The notes beneath the pieces were generated by a model. The model did no database searches. It was not told where the DNA came from and was given only the letters and a program-made list of their open reading frames with translations. A stretch of 64,000 nt of DNA, from contig JAFLCP010000011.1 of assembly GCA_017303505.1 (NCBI GenBank), positions 1 to 64,000 on the forward strand, in the 5' to 3' direction. Numbering within the stretch: position 1 is the first letter of the stretch; each line of letters starts with the position of its first letter. This document shows positions 8,911-17,086 of this stretch, piece after piece. The translations under genes were made by a program, and so were the position numbers. The DNA is from Planctomycetota bacterium. Its GTDB lineage: Bacteria; Planctomycetota; Planctomycetia; Pirellulales; Pirellulaceae.

Positions 8911-9747
8911 TCAAGGATTCTGCAATTCAACAAACTTCGAAAGGTCTCTGAGCGCGATGACCTTAAAATGATTCATGGCCAGATAGCGTAGATACGCTTC
9001 AAACTTTTCGGTTGGCGAACTCACCCAACTATGAGCGGTGTCTGGAACGCCATGAAATTGTAGAATCGCGACCTTACCCTTCTCAGCTTGATTCACTGCT
9101 TGAACAAAGTTCTCTAATTCCCAATTGGGTCGTGCGTCTCCAGCGGAGGGAAGCAAGAACAGTTCATGTTTGCCCGCTTCAAATGGGACACCTCGTCCAC
9201 CGTCATACGGAAATTCAGGCTCACCACCTCGACGCGCGAATTGAATCCCATGTTGACGCAAAACGGGAAATGCCTTTTCAGTCCGAGCGTTTCCCGGCCA
9301 AGCGAACGACACAGGTTTCGTAATGCCGTACTTAGCACATTGCTCTTCAATACCCTTTAACTGATCATCCAATTGACCAAACGTTGCGTCGGTAATCGCC
9401 AGGTGGTCACGAGTGTGATTGCCGATTTCAAATCCGTCGCGGTGAAGTTCTTGGATTTCCTCCCAAGACATGTAGTCTTTTTTGTTGGTCGCAAAATCCC
9501 AGCCTTCGGTAATGAAGAATGTCGCTCCGAACTTGTACTTCAACAGCAGTGGGCGAGCAATTGTGTAGTGACTTTTCGATGAATCATCAAAAGTTAATAC
9601 AACGACTCTCTCATTCATCCCAGTGCGATCGCTGTCCCCCGTAACTTCAACCCTTTGTGCATAGAGGCCCGGAGAAAATAGGCTTAATGCGAAAAGCAGT
9701 CCCCAAAACGCGAGCCAAACATGGACACACGGCGTTGAATGTTTCAT
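8911..9747 (-). CDS. Polysaccharide deacetylase (NodB domain, CE4-like)
   Basis: A 278-residue exported protein: signal peptide about 1-30, then the NodB homology domain. Motif 1 is TFDD at 52-55 and motif 2 is HTRDH at 111-115, giving the Asp and the two His metal ligands expected of CE4 enzymes, which remove N- or O-acetyl groups from chitin, xylan or peptidoglycan glycans. A later motif FAWPGN (about residue 152) resembles the conserved FRPPYG-type loop. It lies 35 bp downstream of the GH2-like hydrolase in the same orientation, so the two are likely cotranscribed and act on the same glycan. Confidence 0.85.
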   Translation of the reverse strand: MKHSTPCVHVWLAFWGLLFALSLFSPGLYAQRVEVTGDSDRTGMNERVVVLTFDDSSKSHYTIARPLLLKYKFGATFFITEGWDFATNKKDYMSWEEIQELHRDGFEIGNHTRDHLAITDATFGQLDDQLKGIEEQCAKYGITKPVSFAWPGNARTEKAFPVLRQHGIQFARRGGEPEFPYDGGRGVPFEAGKHELFLLPSAGDARPNWELENFVQAVNQAEKGKVAILQFHGVPDTAHSWVSSPTEKFEAYLRYLAMNHFKVIALRDLSKFVELQNP

Positions 9748-9782
9748 GTATTCTTCCTCTGCAAAAGCCCTACAACAGTTCT

Positions 9783-11573
9783 TTAGGGAACGTATTGAAT
9801 GTCATCGAGATAAAATGTCACCTCGCTCCCCTGACTGGCAAGCGACCAACCAAAAGCCGTCTTGATGCGAGTCAAGTCAGACTTCGAAAACTCGATCCGG
9901 TACTTCTTCCACTCTTTGGTCAGCTTAACATCTTTCAATTCGCCTCGCGCGCTATCACCATACATCGCTTGGCTTTCGATCGCGCCTACGATGAAAGACA
10001 CCACTTCATTACCCTGTTCGCCGCGAGCCCAAAATTCGATGGCGGACGCCCCAGTGAAGTTAAGGCCTCCAGGAAACTCACCTTTCCAATCATTGGGAGG
10101 CGATTGCCACAGCACTCCGCCCCAATTCTCTCTCGCTTTATACATTACTTTCAGGCAATGTTCACCAGTATGGGGTTCCGTCGTATTCGCATCATCCATT
10201 TCGATCGCCGCCGCATTGCCCATGTAGCCTGACGGAACGAAGTCCTTTTGGGTTGTCGCTTCACGATAAACAAAATAAGGCAACTTAGCCTGCGGACTTA
10301 GCTTAGGTTTGAAAGGTGCATCTACATAAAACGGAACGTTTGCGACAGCCGCTCCACCTTTTTCGTCCGTGAGGTAGGCGAACAGCCTATAAGCGCCACC
10401 ACTGTCGGGGACCTGAAATTCCACTTCGTTTCCTTTGGAAACCAAAGGTACATCCATTTCAAGTTCCTCGTTTTGTCGATCGCCCCCGACTCCGTTTTGC
10501 AAGGTATCGGCGACGACTTTCCACTGCAGCACAACATTCTCCAAACCGCTAGGAGTCATTAAGTGGGCTTTGACTGTTTGCCCCGGTTTCAAGCCATCGT
10601 CCCGATCGATCTTTACACCATTAATCTTAGGGCATTCGGGAAGTTTAGTTTTTCCTCCCCATACGTTGGCCATTTCATCTACAGCCGCCAACCTTTCCCC
10701 TCCGGGCAATAACATGCCAAACCAAGTCGCAGTCGTTTCCTGCTTATGGCCCCATAGAAAAACAAAGGAACCTAAGCATTGAGAACTATTCTCGATCGCA
10801 TTGAGGCGGAAACCTTTGGCATATAGTTCACCCTTGGCGGTACTCGACGGTTCGATTGCCGCTTTCCAGCGGGTGCGTCCCGCTTCCCACGGACCCAATG
10901 GCCCATGTTCAGTTACAATATAAGGCTTGCGAAACCCTGCATCTTTCAGTCGCTGCGGAAGATTAAAAACGCCACCATACGAATTGATCCCGACGATATC
11001 CACGTTGGGACAATAGTTTTCAATTGCCTTTAACTTCTCTGCATTGGTTCCAATCTCTGCTATCACCGTGGCAGTGGGATGATTCGGATCAAGGCGTTTG
11101 ATTTCGCGTGCGATATGATCGATGGCATACCATATCGCTGGGTTGTTCCCCTCCCCTTCCATTTCATTACCGATTGCCCACATCAAAACGGCGGGATGAT
11201 CTTTGAATTTTGCGACATCCTGTAAACACGTATCGAGCTGCTTTTCAACTTGCACTCGATTTTGATAATCGAATCCATGTCGAACGTGCCCCACCCATAA
11301 CCCGACACAAACTTTTAAGTTGTTCTTATGAGCCGAATCGAGAACCACATCCAAGCCATCTGTACTCCAGGTGCGAATGCAGTTGCCACCAACGTCTGCG
11401 AGTAGATCAAGATTCGTTTGGCCACCAGCTCCTTGAATACGAAACGGCTTACCATTAACGATGAGTCGATATCCGGCCTTGTTTGTTTCCAAAGTGACCA
11501 TCGATTGAGCCAGGGCTGTTCCGGCTTGCCAAGTGAATATCGCAAGTAGACAAAGAGACTTCAGTGAAACCAC
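9783..11573 (-). CDS. Glycoside hydrolase, GH2-like TIM barrel with C-terminal carbohydrate-binding-type domain
   Basis: A 596-residue exported protein. After a signal peptide (about 1-23) comes a TIM barrel of the GH2/clan A type: LIVNGKPFRIQGAGG near 37-51, the acid/base motif IGNE with Glu137, and the nucleophile motif TEHG with Glu222. Residues about 330-420 form an Ig-like segment, and 430-596 resemble a beta-sandwich carbohydrate-binding domain (FTGASAIEFWARGEQG, FYLDDIQYV). The N-terminal sugar-binding domain of classical GH2 enzymes is absent, so specificity cannot be read off. Probably transcribed with the downstream deacetylase. Confidence 0.8.
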   Translation of the reverse strand: MVSLKSLCLLAIFTWQAGTALAQSMVTLETNKAGYRLIVNGKPFRIQGAGGQTNLDLLADVGGNCIRTWSTDGLDVVLDSAHKNNLKVCVGLWVGHVRHGFDYQNRVQVEKQLDTCLQDVAKFKDHPAVLMWAIGNEMEGEGNNPAIWYAIDHIAREIKRLDPNHPTATVIAEIGTNAEKLKAIENYCPNVDIVGINSYGGVFNLPQRLKDAGFRKPYIVTEHGPLGPWEAGRTRWKAAIEPSSTAKGELYAKGFRLNAIENSSQCLGSFVFLWGHKQETTATWFGMLLPGGERLAAVDEMANVWGGKTKLPECPKINGVKIDRDDGLKPGQTVKAHLMTPSGLENVVLQWKVVADTLQNGVGGDRQNEELEMDVPLVSKGNEVEFQVPDSGGAYRLFAYLTDEKGGAAVANVPFYVDAPFKPKLSPQAKLPYFVYREATTQKDFVPSGYMGNAAAIEMDDANTTEPHTGEHCLKVMYKARENWGGVLWQSPPNDWKGEFPGGLNFTGASAIEFWARGEQGNEVVSFIVGAIESQAMYGDSARGELKDVKLTKEWKKYRIEFSKSDLTRIKTAFGWSLASQGSEVTFYLDDIQYVP

Positions 11574-11651
11574 ACAAACTCCAGTTGCATAGCAGAATAG
11601 AACTTTAGCGATTAATCAGAACCAACTTCACGGACGAATGCTGGTCCGAAA

Positions 11652-12923
11652 CTAGGTGCGCTGGGCACGATAAATGCTCTCTTTGCCACTTGTGAGATAG
11701 GCCACAAAGCAGGCGACAGCCGCATATAGGAAGAAAGGACTCTCCAGTAAACCAGGACTATGCGGTGAGAATAACTCAATCCCCATCACCGTGCAGGCGA
11801 GAGGCGTTTTTGTCGCGCCGGCGAAAAGGGCGATGAAGCCCAAGCCCGCCATCAAATCAACGGGAGCCCCTAACCATACTCCCAGGGTATTACCCAACGC
11901 GGCTCCCATGAAAAACAGAGGAGTCACCTCGCCCCCCTTAAACGCCATGCCAACGGTTAACGCCGTCAATGACAGTTTTAGAAGCCAGCTCACGGGGGTC
12001 GCACCACCCTCGCGAAAGCAACTAGCGATCGTGATCGGATGAAGCGACGAAGGATTAGCGTTTACCCCCAACCCCAAGTACTCATGAGCATTGAACAGTG
12101 AGACGAAAGCGATAACCAATATCCCACCGACTGCGGGCCGAAGCCAAGGTTTTGAGATCCACTTTTTGGCCGCTTGCGAAATCCAATGACTGGTGAAAAC
12201 AAAACATTGACTCGCTAAACCAAACAGACAACCGGCCAAGAAGACTTTTATCCATGTGGCATATTCTCCATGCCACCAACCACTCACATTGCTGGATTTC
12301 AGCGACGCGAGTTGAATCGAATAAGCTGAATGTTCAATCCCCCACGCCAAAGTGACTTGATCTGCAACGATGGCGCAAAACAAACACGGCAGCATGGCTC
12401 GATGATCAATTCGCCCGCGCACCAACACCTCTAAAGCAAAAATGGCCCCAGCGATTGGCGTTCCAAATACCGCTCCAAATCCTGCCGCAATTCCAACCTT
12501 TAGGCAGCTTGATACCTCAGCCGGTTTTATTCCTAACCAAGCAGCAACCAGCCCCGCCAAACTTCCTCCCATTTGTACTGCGGTTCCTTCTCTACCCGCC
12601 GATCCGCCACCCAAATGTGTTAGCAGAGTTCCTATTAAAACTAAGGGTGCCATACGCGCGGGTACGCCCCCACCAGGTTCATGGATTTGGTCAATAATTA
12701 GGTTGCTCCCACCCTCAGCCTCTTGCCCCGCGAAATGGTAGAGAAGTCCCGACGCTAGGCCCAAGATAGGCAGGCACCACAAGAGCCATGGATATTGCCA
12801 ATGCAATTCGGTTACACGATCTAGAGACCACAAAAAGAAAGCCACCGCACTTCCGACCGCGATCGAAATCACTAGGTAGGCCAGCAACCTACGAAACGTT
12901 TCGTACAAATAAAGGGTGGACAT
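11652..12923 (-). CDS. CLC-family anion transporter, resembling the fluoride/proton antiporter (CLC-F) branch
   Basis: A 423-residue multi-pass protein with CLC signatures: EGGSNLIIDQIH near 70-81, GGGSAGREGTAVQMGGSLAG near 105-123 with the gating glutamate Glu112, and GGEVTPLFFMGAALG near residue 330. It has no C-terminal CBS domains. The GREGT variant (instead of GREGP) and the NLIID stretch where chloride-type CLCs have GSGIP are, as I recall them, features of the CLC-F branch that exports fluoride. This is family knowledge plus inference; a chloride or other anion role cannot be excluded. It stands alone between the GH2-like gene and a DUF1559 gene. Confidence 0.8.
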   Translation of the reverse strand: MSTLYLYETFRRLLAYLVISIAVGSAVAFFLWSLDRVTELHWQYPWLLWCLPILGLASGLLYHFAGQEAEGGSNLIIDQIHEPGGGVPARMAPLVLIGTLLTHLGGGSAGREGTAVQMGGSLAGLVAAWLGIKPAEVSSCLKVGIAAGFGAVFGTPIAGAIFALEVLVRGRIDHRAMLPCLFCAIVADQVTLAWGIEHSAYSIQLASLKSSNVSGWWHGEYATWIKVFLAGCLFGLASQCFVFTSHWISQAAKKWISKPWLRPAVGGILVIAFVSLFNAHEYLGLGVNANPSSLHPITIASCFREGGATPVSWLLKLSLTALTVGMAFKGGEVTPLFFMGAALGNTLGVWLGAPVDLMAGLGFIALFAGATKTPLACTVMGIELFSPHSPGLLESPFFLYAAVACFVAYLTSGKESIYRAQRT

Positions 12924-13254
12924 TTCGTTTGATCGCTCTCTTTATCCAGATCGGTGGGAGGGCTACAGGTGAAGCCACTCCTTTGCCCTTCTAGCAAGAC
13001 TTTCGCTGGCATCAGCAAGTGCTTGAATTCGAGTATAACACGCCACTTTGCTGGACCTGCCATTCTCTATCCACAGTTACAAACAAGAATATACGAACTT
13101 TGGCCCCCCTCACATTCGTCCGTTGCAATGAGGAATCAAATGGATTACAGTTACCCCTAGAATGGCTCCTAAAGGAACTCCCGCTTCCCTTATCTATCTT
13201 AATCCAAAATTTGGGCGGATTCACTCTCTTTCACTTCCCTGGAATCTGGATCTT
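12924..13254. other. Intergenic region between divergent CLC and DUF1559 genes
   Basis: This 331-bp region must hold promoters for both divergent genes. On the minus strand a TATACT box (RC of AGTATA near 13031-13036) could be a -10 element for the CLC gene. I looked for a fluoride riboswitch upstream of the CLC gene and did not find its conserved pairs. The reading frame of the DUF1559 gene extends into it (to 13162), but that extension is not pilin-like. Confidence 0.4.
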
Positions 13255-14241
13255 ATGCACAACCATAACCGTAATCGATGGAGTGGTTTTACTCTGGTCG
13301 AACTGTTGGTCGTTATTGCCATTATCGGGATCTTGGTAGGTCTGTTGCTTCCAGCCGTTCAAGCGGCTCGCGAGTCCGCTCGCCGAGTTCAATGTGTAAA
13401 CAATTTGAAGCAGATTGGATTGGCTTACCACAATCATCATGACACGTTCAAGACCTTTCCATCCGGTGGCTGGGGATGGTATTGGATGGGTGATGCGGAC
13501 CGAGGAACAGGTTTGCGACAGCCGGGTAGTTGGGCCTATGCCATTCTTCCTCAAATGGAGCAATTGAATCTTTACAATCTTTGCAGTGATGGCCAAGCGG
13601 ATGTGATCACCACTCAGCAGATGGCCAACACGGCCAAGGCAACTCAAACAGTTGTGTCAGCTTATATCTGCCCATCGCGACGGGCCGCCACACTTTATAA
13701 CCGCGCCATAACAGCGGGTGTTCCTGGCGGCCATGCCTATAACGCGGACCCCGTCGCGCAAACCAATCGCGCCGATTATGTAGCGAATGCAGGAGATACA
13801 AAAGTTATGTGGGGTGGAGGACCGAACGTGGCCAATGGATTCGCGGGAATTGGATTCGCTAATATGAACAATAGCAATGGCGTCTCTCATCAACGTTCTG
13901 TGATCAAAATGGCCGACATTATGGACGGCACATCGAACACATATATGGTTGGCGAAAAGTATCTCAACCCAGATAACTATGAAACAGGTTATGACTACGG
14001 CGACGATCACAGTTTCATGGCGGGGGATGATTACGATATGCACGCCTGGACTGATAACCCACCGTTGCAAGACCGAAAAGGGTACGCCGAGTTTTGGCGA
14101 TTTGGTAGCAGCCATAGCAGCGGATTCAATGTGACCTTTTGCGATGGATCTGTTCGTCACATCATTTACACGGTTGATCCAGTCGTGCATCGGTATTTGG
14201 GCAACCGCAAAGATCGACAGCCTATCCAACTTCCAGAGTAA
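13255..14241 (+). CDS. DUF1559 pilin-like protein with prepilin-type N-terminus
   Basis: A 328-residue protein if started at ATG 13255 ([12 protein letters not shown]); the longer frame from 13162 adds an unlikely leader. The prepilin peptidase site is [24 protein letters not shown] with Glu at +5 and a long hydrophobic helix, followed by [14 protein letters not shown] and [15 protein letters not shown], the hallmark DUF1559 start. The C-terminal H-x9-DG motif is present (H then SSGFNVTFC then DG). The family is hugely expanded in planctomycetes; members are thought to be type II secretion/pilus-related surface proteins. An EF-hand lipoprotein follows 18 bp later. Confidence 0.9.
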   Translation: MHNHNRNRWSGFTLVELLVVIAIIGILVGLLLPAVQAARESARRVQCVNNLKQIGLAYHNHHDTFKTFPSGGWGWYWMGDADRGTGLRQPGSWAYAILPQMEQLNLYNLCSDGQADVITTQQMANTAKATQTVVSAYICPSRRAATLYNRAITAGVPGGHAYNADPVAQTNRADYVANAGDTKVMWGGGPNVANGFAGIGFANMNNSNGVSHQRSVIKMADIMDGTSNTYMVGEKYLNPDNYETGYDYGDDHSFMAGDDYDMHAWTDNPPLQDRKGYAEFWRFGSSHSSGFNVTFCDGSVRHIIYTVDPVVHRYLGNRKDRQPIQLPE

Positions 14242-14259
14242 TTTGAAAGTGTCTATCGC

Positions 14260-14880
14260 ATGCGATTTAGTTTTGCTTTGTTGTCAATCGCAGTATTAGT
14301 AGTTTCAATAGGCTGCGGTGATGCACCGTCGCGTTTGCAACAGCAATCGTTCAGCTCTTCTTCTGCCGCTGCAGCAGCCATCAAGTTGTATGACAAAGAT
14401 GGTGATAGCAGTCTCGATGAAGCAGAGGTCGCAGCAATTGCGTCGATCGCCAATGACTTAGCTCAATTCGATTTGGACAACAATAAAGCTGTCAGCCAAA
14501 GCGAAATCCAGCAGCGATTCGATAAATGGCAAGAAATGAAGGTGGCACTCGTTCCATGCAGTTTTGTGGTGAAGGTCGACGGAAAACCACTGCCCGATGC
14601 CGAGGTCACGCTTGAACCGGAAGAATTTTTGAATACCACTCTAAAGCCATGCATCGGAAAAACAGATGTATCAGGAAGAGTGTCTCCAGCAAAAACGACA
14701 ACGCAAGGTGATCCCGACGCCGGCCTGACTGGAGTCCCTCCTGGACTTTATAAGGTTAAGATCGTGCATCCAAGACTAGAGAAGTTGACGAAATACAATT
14801 CAGACACAACTCTTGGACTTCAAGTTGCAGCGGACAACCAAAAATTGATGTTGCTTGAGTTTGACTTGCCCAGCAAATAA
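14260..14880 (+). CDS. Lipoprotein with EF-hand-like pair and carboxypeptidase-regulatory-like domain
   Basis: A 206-residue protein with a lipoprotein signal (LSIAVLVVSIGC, lipobox Cys at about residue 19). Two EF-hand-type calcium loops follow: YDKDGDSSLDEAE near 44-56 and FDLDNNKAVSQSE near 70-82. The C-terminal part (VKVDGKPLPDAEVTL, DVSGRVSPA, GVPPGLYKVKI) is a transthyretin-like beta-sandwich. Small lipoproteins of this type commonly sit directly after DUF1559 genes in planctomycetes, and the 18-bp gap supports one operon. Likely role: a surface partner of the pilin-like protein (inference). Confidence 0.75.
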   Translation: MRFSFALLSIAVLVVSIGCGDAPSRLQQQSFSSSSAAAAAIKLYDKDGDSSLDEAEVAAIASIANDLAQFDLDNNKAVSQSEIQQRFDKWQEMKVALVPCSFVVKVDGKPLPDAEVTLEPEEFLNTTLKPCIGKTDVSGRVSPAKTTTQGDPDAGLTGVPPGLYKVKIVHPRLEKLTKYNSDTTLGLQVAADNQKLMLLEFDLPSK

Positions 14881-14919
14881 AGCACTTTGTCGCGATCGAT
14901 TGGCCTGCCGGCGATTTCG

Positions 14920-16617
14920 CTAGATGTGCTTTTTCGCAGAGAGAGGATGGCCCGATAGAGACCGATGCTGCTCTAGGCCTATAACTTGCAACTCTTTACC
15001 ACACTGCTTCGCTTCGTTTGTGGTTAGATGGAGTTTCTCCATAACTGTGTGGTCAACAAAACGCGTCTTCGAGAAGTCTAATGTGACCAAATCATAGGTT
15101 TGGAAATTTGTCTGAATCACTTGATTGAGCCCAAGCCAGTTCGAGAAGATTGCTGCATCATTTACGATGAGCAGAACTTTTTTGTCGCTTTGGGCAATCC
15201 CTTCAACATCTGCTTTGAAGAAACTCTTGAGCTGCACACCATTCCATAAGTGAAATCCGATCTTCGTCGCGATGCCAATTCCAACGCCAATTAATAAGTC
15301 TGTGGCTAGGGTAGCAATGATGGTTACAACAAAGACGACCAGCTGCTCGCTTCCAAGTTTATAAATCCGCAAAAACTCGTAGGGATTCGCTAAACGAAAA
15401 CCAGTGTATACCAACATCGCTCCTAGAGCGGCCAATGGAATTCTATGAATAAGCGATGGCAGGAGAAGCACAAAGGCTAAGAGAAAAAGGCCGTGAAACA
15501 TATTGGCGTTTCTCGTCCGTCCACCACTGTCCAAATTGGCTTTGCTGCGGACGATCTCAGCGATCATGGGTAATCCGCCAATGAGAGACGATAACAGATT
15601 TGCAACACCTAAGGCGGCAAGCTCACGGTTGTAATTCGTCTTTCTTCGCCATGGATCTAGCAGTTCAATCGCTCTGGCACTAAGCAACGACTCTAAGCTC
15701 CCGACCAAACTAAATAGGATGATGTATTGAAGTCCGGTCTTGGTAGCTACCGCGCGAAAATCAGGAAAAGCGAAAGCTTGCGACGCATCTTGCAACACGT
15801 AGGGAATGTTGACCAAAAACGTCGGCCCAAGTTCAAAGCCAGAATTGGAACCTAACCAAGCGAAATCGAATGGCAGCTTGTATTGGTGCCATTGATTGAG
15901 ATCCATAAAGATGCCCATGCACAACGAGACGACCAACACGATGAATTGTGCGGGAATCGCTTTGAGTCGATCACCTCGCAAAAGCGGAAAACAGAACAAG
16001 ATCACCAAGCTGACAATTCCGATGAGTGCTATTGCTGGATTCATATGCCCAAGTGCATGTGGCAATTCGCTTAATAGCTCAAGTGGCTCAGCACCTTTCT
16101 TCGCTGCGACGCCAATCATTTCATAGGATTGTTTAGCAATAATGATCAGGCCAATCGCAGCCAACATGCCATGGACGGGAGTGAGCGGAAAAAAATCTAC
16201 CCATTTACCAACGCGCAGTAGGCCAAACAAGATCTGGATGATTGCGGCGCAAACGCCAACTCCAAGTGCCAGCTTATAACCAAGGTACAGTTTATCTGCT
16301 TCACTTAAGCCTTGACCAAATTCAGCACCCAAATCGGTTACGGCACCCAGCACGATCACAATCATTCCCGCTGCAGGGCCCTTGATCGTAAGTTCCGAGT
16401 TCCCCAAAAGCGTACAAATTACGCCGCCGATCACAGCCGTCCAAATGCCAGCGATGGGAGGAAAACCACTGGCTCGCGAAATCGCAAGACAAAGTGGCAA
16501 AGCAATCATGAATACAAGTAAGCCCGCAATAACGTCATTGCGTAAGCTCTTGGCTCGTGTTGGAACGTTGCGATCTGTTGTCGGTGATTCAGACATACTT
16601 GCCGTCTTTTTTCCCAT
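14920..16617 (-). CDS. SulP-family anion transporter with STAS domain (copy 1)
   Basis: A 565-residue transporter: a SulP/SLC26-type membrane domain (about residues 20-440) with the motifs LCLAISRASGFPPIAGIWTA, GPAAGMIVIVLG, FFPLTPVHGMLAAIGLIII and GGLPMIAEIVRSKANLDSGG, then a cytoplasmic STAS domain (about 450-555; LVTLDFSKTRFVDHTVMEKLH). SulP proteins move sulfate, bicarbonate or other anions; BicA-type members bring bicarbonate with sodium. It is a close paralogue of copy 2 (17087-18802), with near-identical membrane motifs. Start is ATG 16617 or ATG 16596 (MSESPTTD), the latter matching copy 2 better. The DabAB neighbourhood makes bicarbonate a good candidate substrate (inference). Confidence 0.88.
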   Translation of the reverse strand: MGKKTASMSESPTTDRNVPTRAKSLRNDVIAGLLVFMIALPLCLAISRASGFPPIAGIWTAVIGGVICTLLGNSELTIKGPAAGMIVIVLGAVTDLGAEFGQGLSEADKLYLGYKLALGVGVCAAIIQILFGLLRVGKWVDFFPLTPVHGMLAAIGLIIIAKQSYEMIGVAAKKGAEPLELLSELPHALGHMNPAIALIGIVSLVILFCFPLLRGDRLKAIPAQFIVLVVSLCMGIFMDLNQWHQYKLPFDFAWLGSNSGFELGPTFLVNIPYVLQDASQAFAFPDFRAVATKTGLQYIILFSLVGSLESLLSARAIELLDPWRRKTNYNRELAALGVANLLSSLIGGLPMIAEIVRSKANLDSGGRTRNANMFHGLFLLAFVLLLPSLIHRIPLAALGAMLVYTGFRLANPYEFLRIYKLGSEQLVVFVVTIIATLATDLLIGVGIGIATKIGFHLWNGVQLKSFFKADVEGIAQSDKKVLLIVNDAAIFSNWLGLNQVIQTNFQTYDLVTLDFSKTRFVDHTVMEKLHLTTNEAKQCGKELQVIGLEQHRSLSGHPLSAKKHI

Positions 16618-16922
16618 GGCAATAGCAAAACAACTAAAGAGATGTTGCTTTTTTTATCCATAGCGGCAAGAAAATTAAGATTACAATTGCGTAATTCGGG
16701 TTATAGCTAAGGATAGTAATGGACCGGAGAATACAAGCCCGCGTGCAGAAGATAGACTACGCGGCAGAAACGGCCCGTCTAATGACAGTTCTCTAGCTAT
16801 ATCCTTACTTCTATCACGATTTTACCGATTGCATCAATTCTCACGAATCTTTTGGTTTCTCCTTGATACGATCATTTCACTGAAACGCAAGCTTGAACGC
16901 ACAGAGGACCATGCGTTCAAGC
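16618..16922. other. Intergenic region between the small peptide gene and SulP copy 1
   Basis: About 300 bp with the hairpin 16889-16924 at its upstream end (minus strand). I searched for a second GCAA-N5-GTGCCA (minus-strand sigma-54 site) here and found none, so SulP copy 1 is either read through from the copy 2 promoter or has another promoter type. A TTGTAA...TATGGA pair on the minus strand (around 16660-16700) is a weak sigma-70-like candidate. Confidence 0.35.
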
Positions 16923-16924
16923 TT
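16889..16924 (-). terminator. 13-bp perfect hairpin after the small peptide gene
   Basis: AAGCTTGAACGCA (16889-16901) pairs perfectly with TGCGTTCAAGCTT (16912-16924) around a 10-nt loop. It overlaps the stop of the 41-residue peptide gene. The U-tract is weak, so it could be a terminator or a processing/stability element between the peptide and SulP copy 1. Confidence 0.5.
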
Positions 16925-17048
16925 AAAGCCGCCACCAGAGAACAGTGGGCAGGATAAAATCTCTCAACAAAATGGCAATCCCAATGACCAGGATAAGGAT
17001 TAGCAATCCTGAAATGTTTTTCTTGCCTGATAGTTGCGTGCTGCTCAT
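16923..17048 (-). CDS. 41-residue single-helix membrane peptide between two SulP genes
   Basis: Read directly from the minus strand: ATG at 17048, stop TAA at 16923-16925, with AGGG 6 nt before the ATG. The product starts MSSTQLSGKKNISG, has one membrane helix (LLILILVIGIAILL, about residues 15-28) and ends RDFILPTVLWWRL, a short amphipathic Trp-rich tail. It is 38 bp after the SulP copy 2 stop, so probably cotranscribed. Size and topology resemble small accessory subunits that stabilise or regulate transporters. I do not recognise the family; that it is a gene is inferred from start, SD, composition and position. Confidence 0.5.
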   Translation of the reverse strand: MSSTQLSGKKNISGLLILILVIGIAILLRDFILPTVLWWRL

Positions 17049-17086
17049 TGAACACCCTTTACTTAAGACGCTTTCATCCACGCAGA

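Noticed and set aside
12924-13160. Possible fluoride riboswitch upstream of the CLC gene
   Set aside because: I could not find the paired GGNGAUGG...CUGAUG-type elements; only promoter-like strings are visible.
16834-17055. 73-residue frame on the minus strand
   Set aside because: Overlaps the better-supported 41-residue membrane peptide in another frame and has no membrane or family motif.
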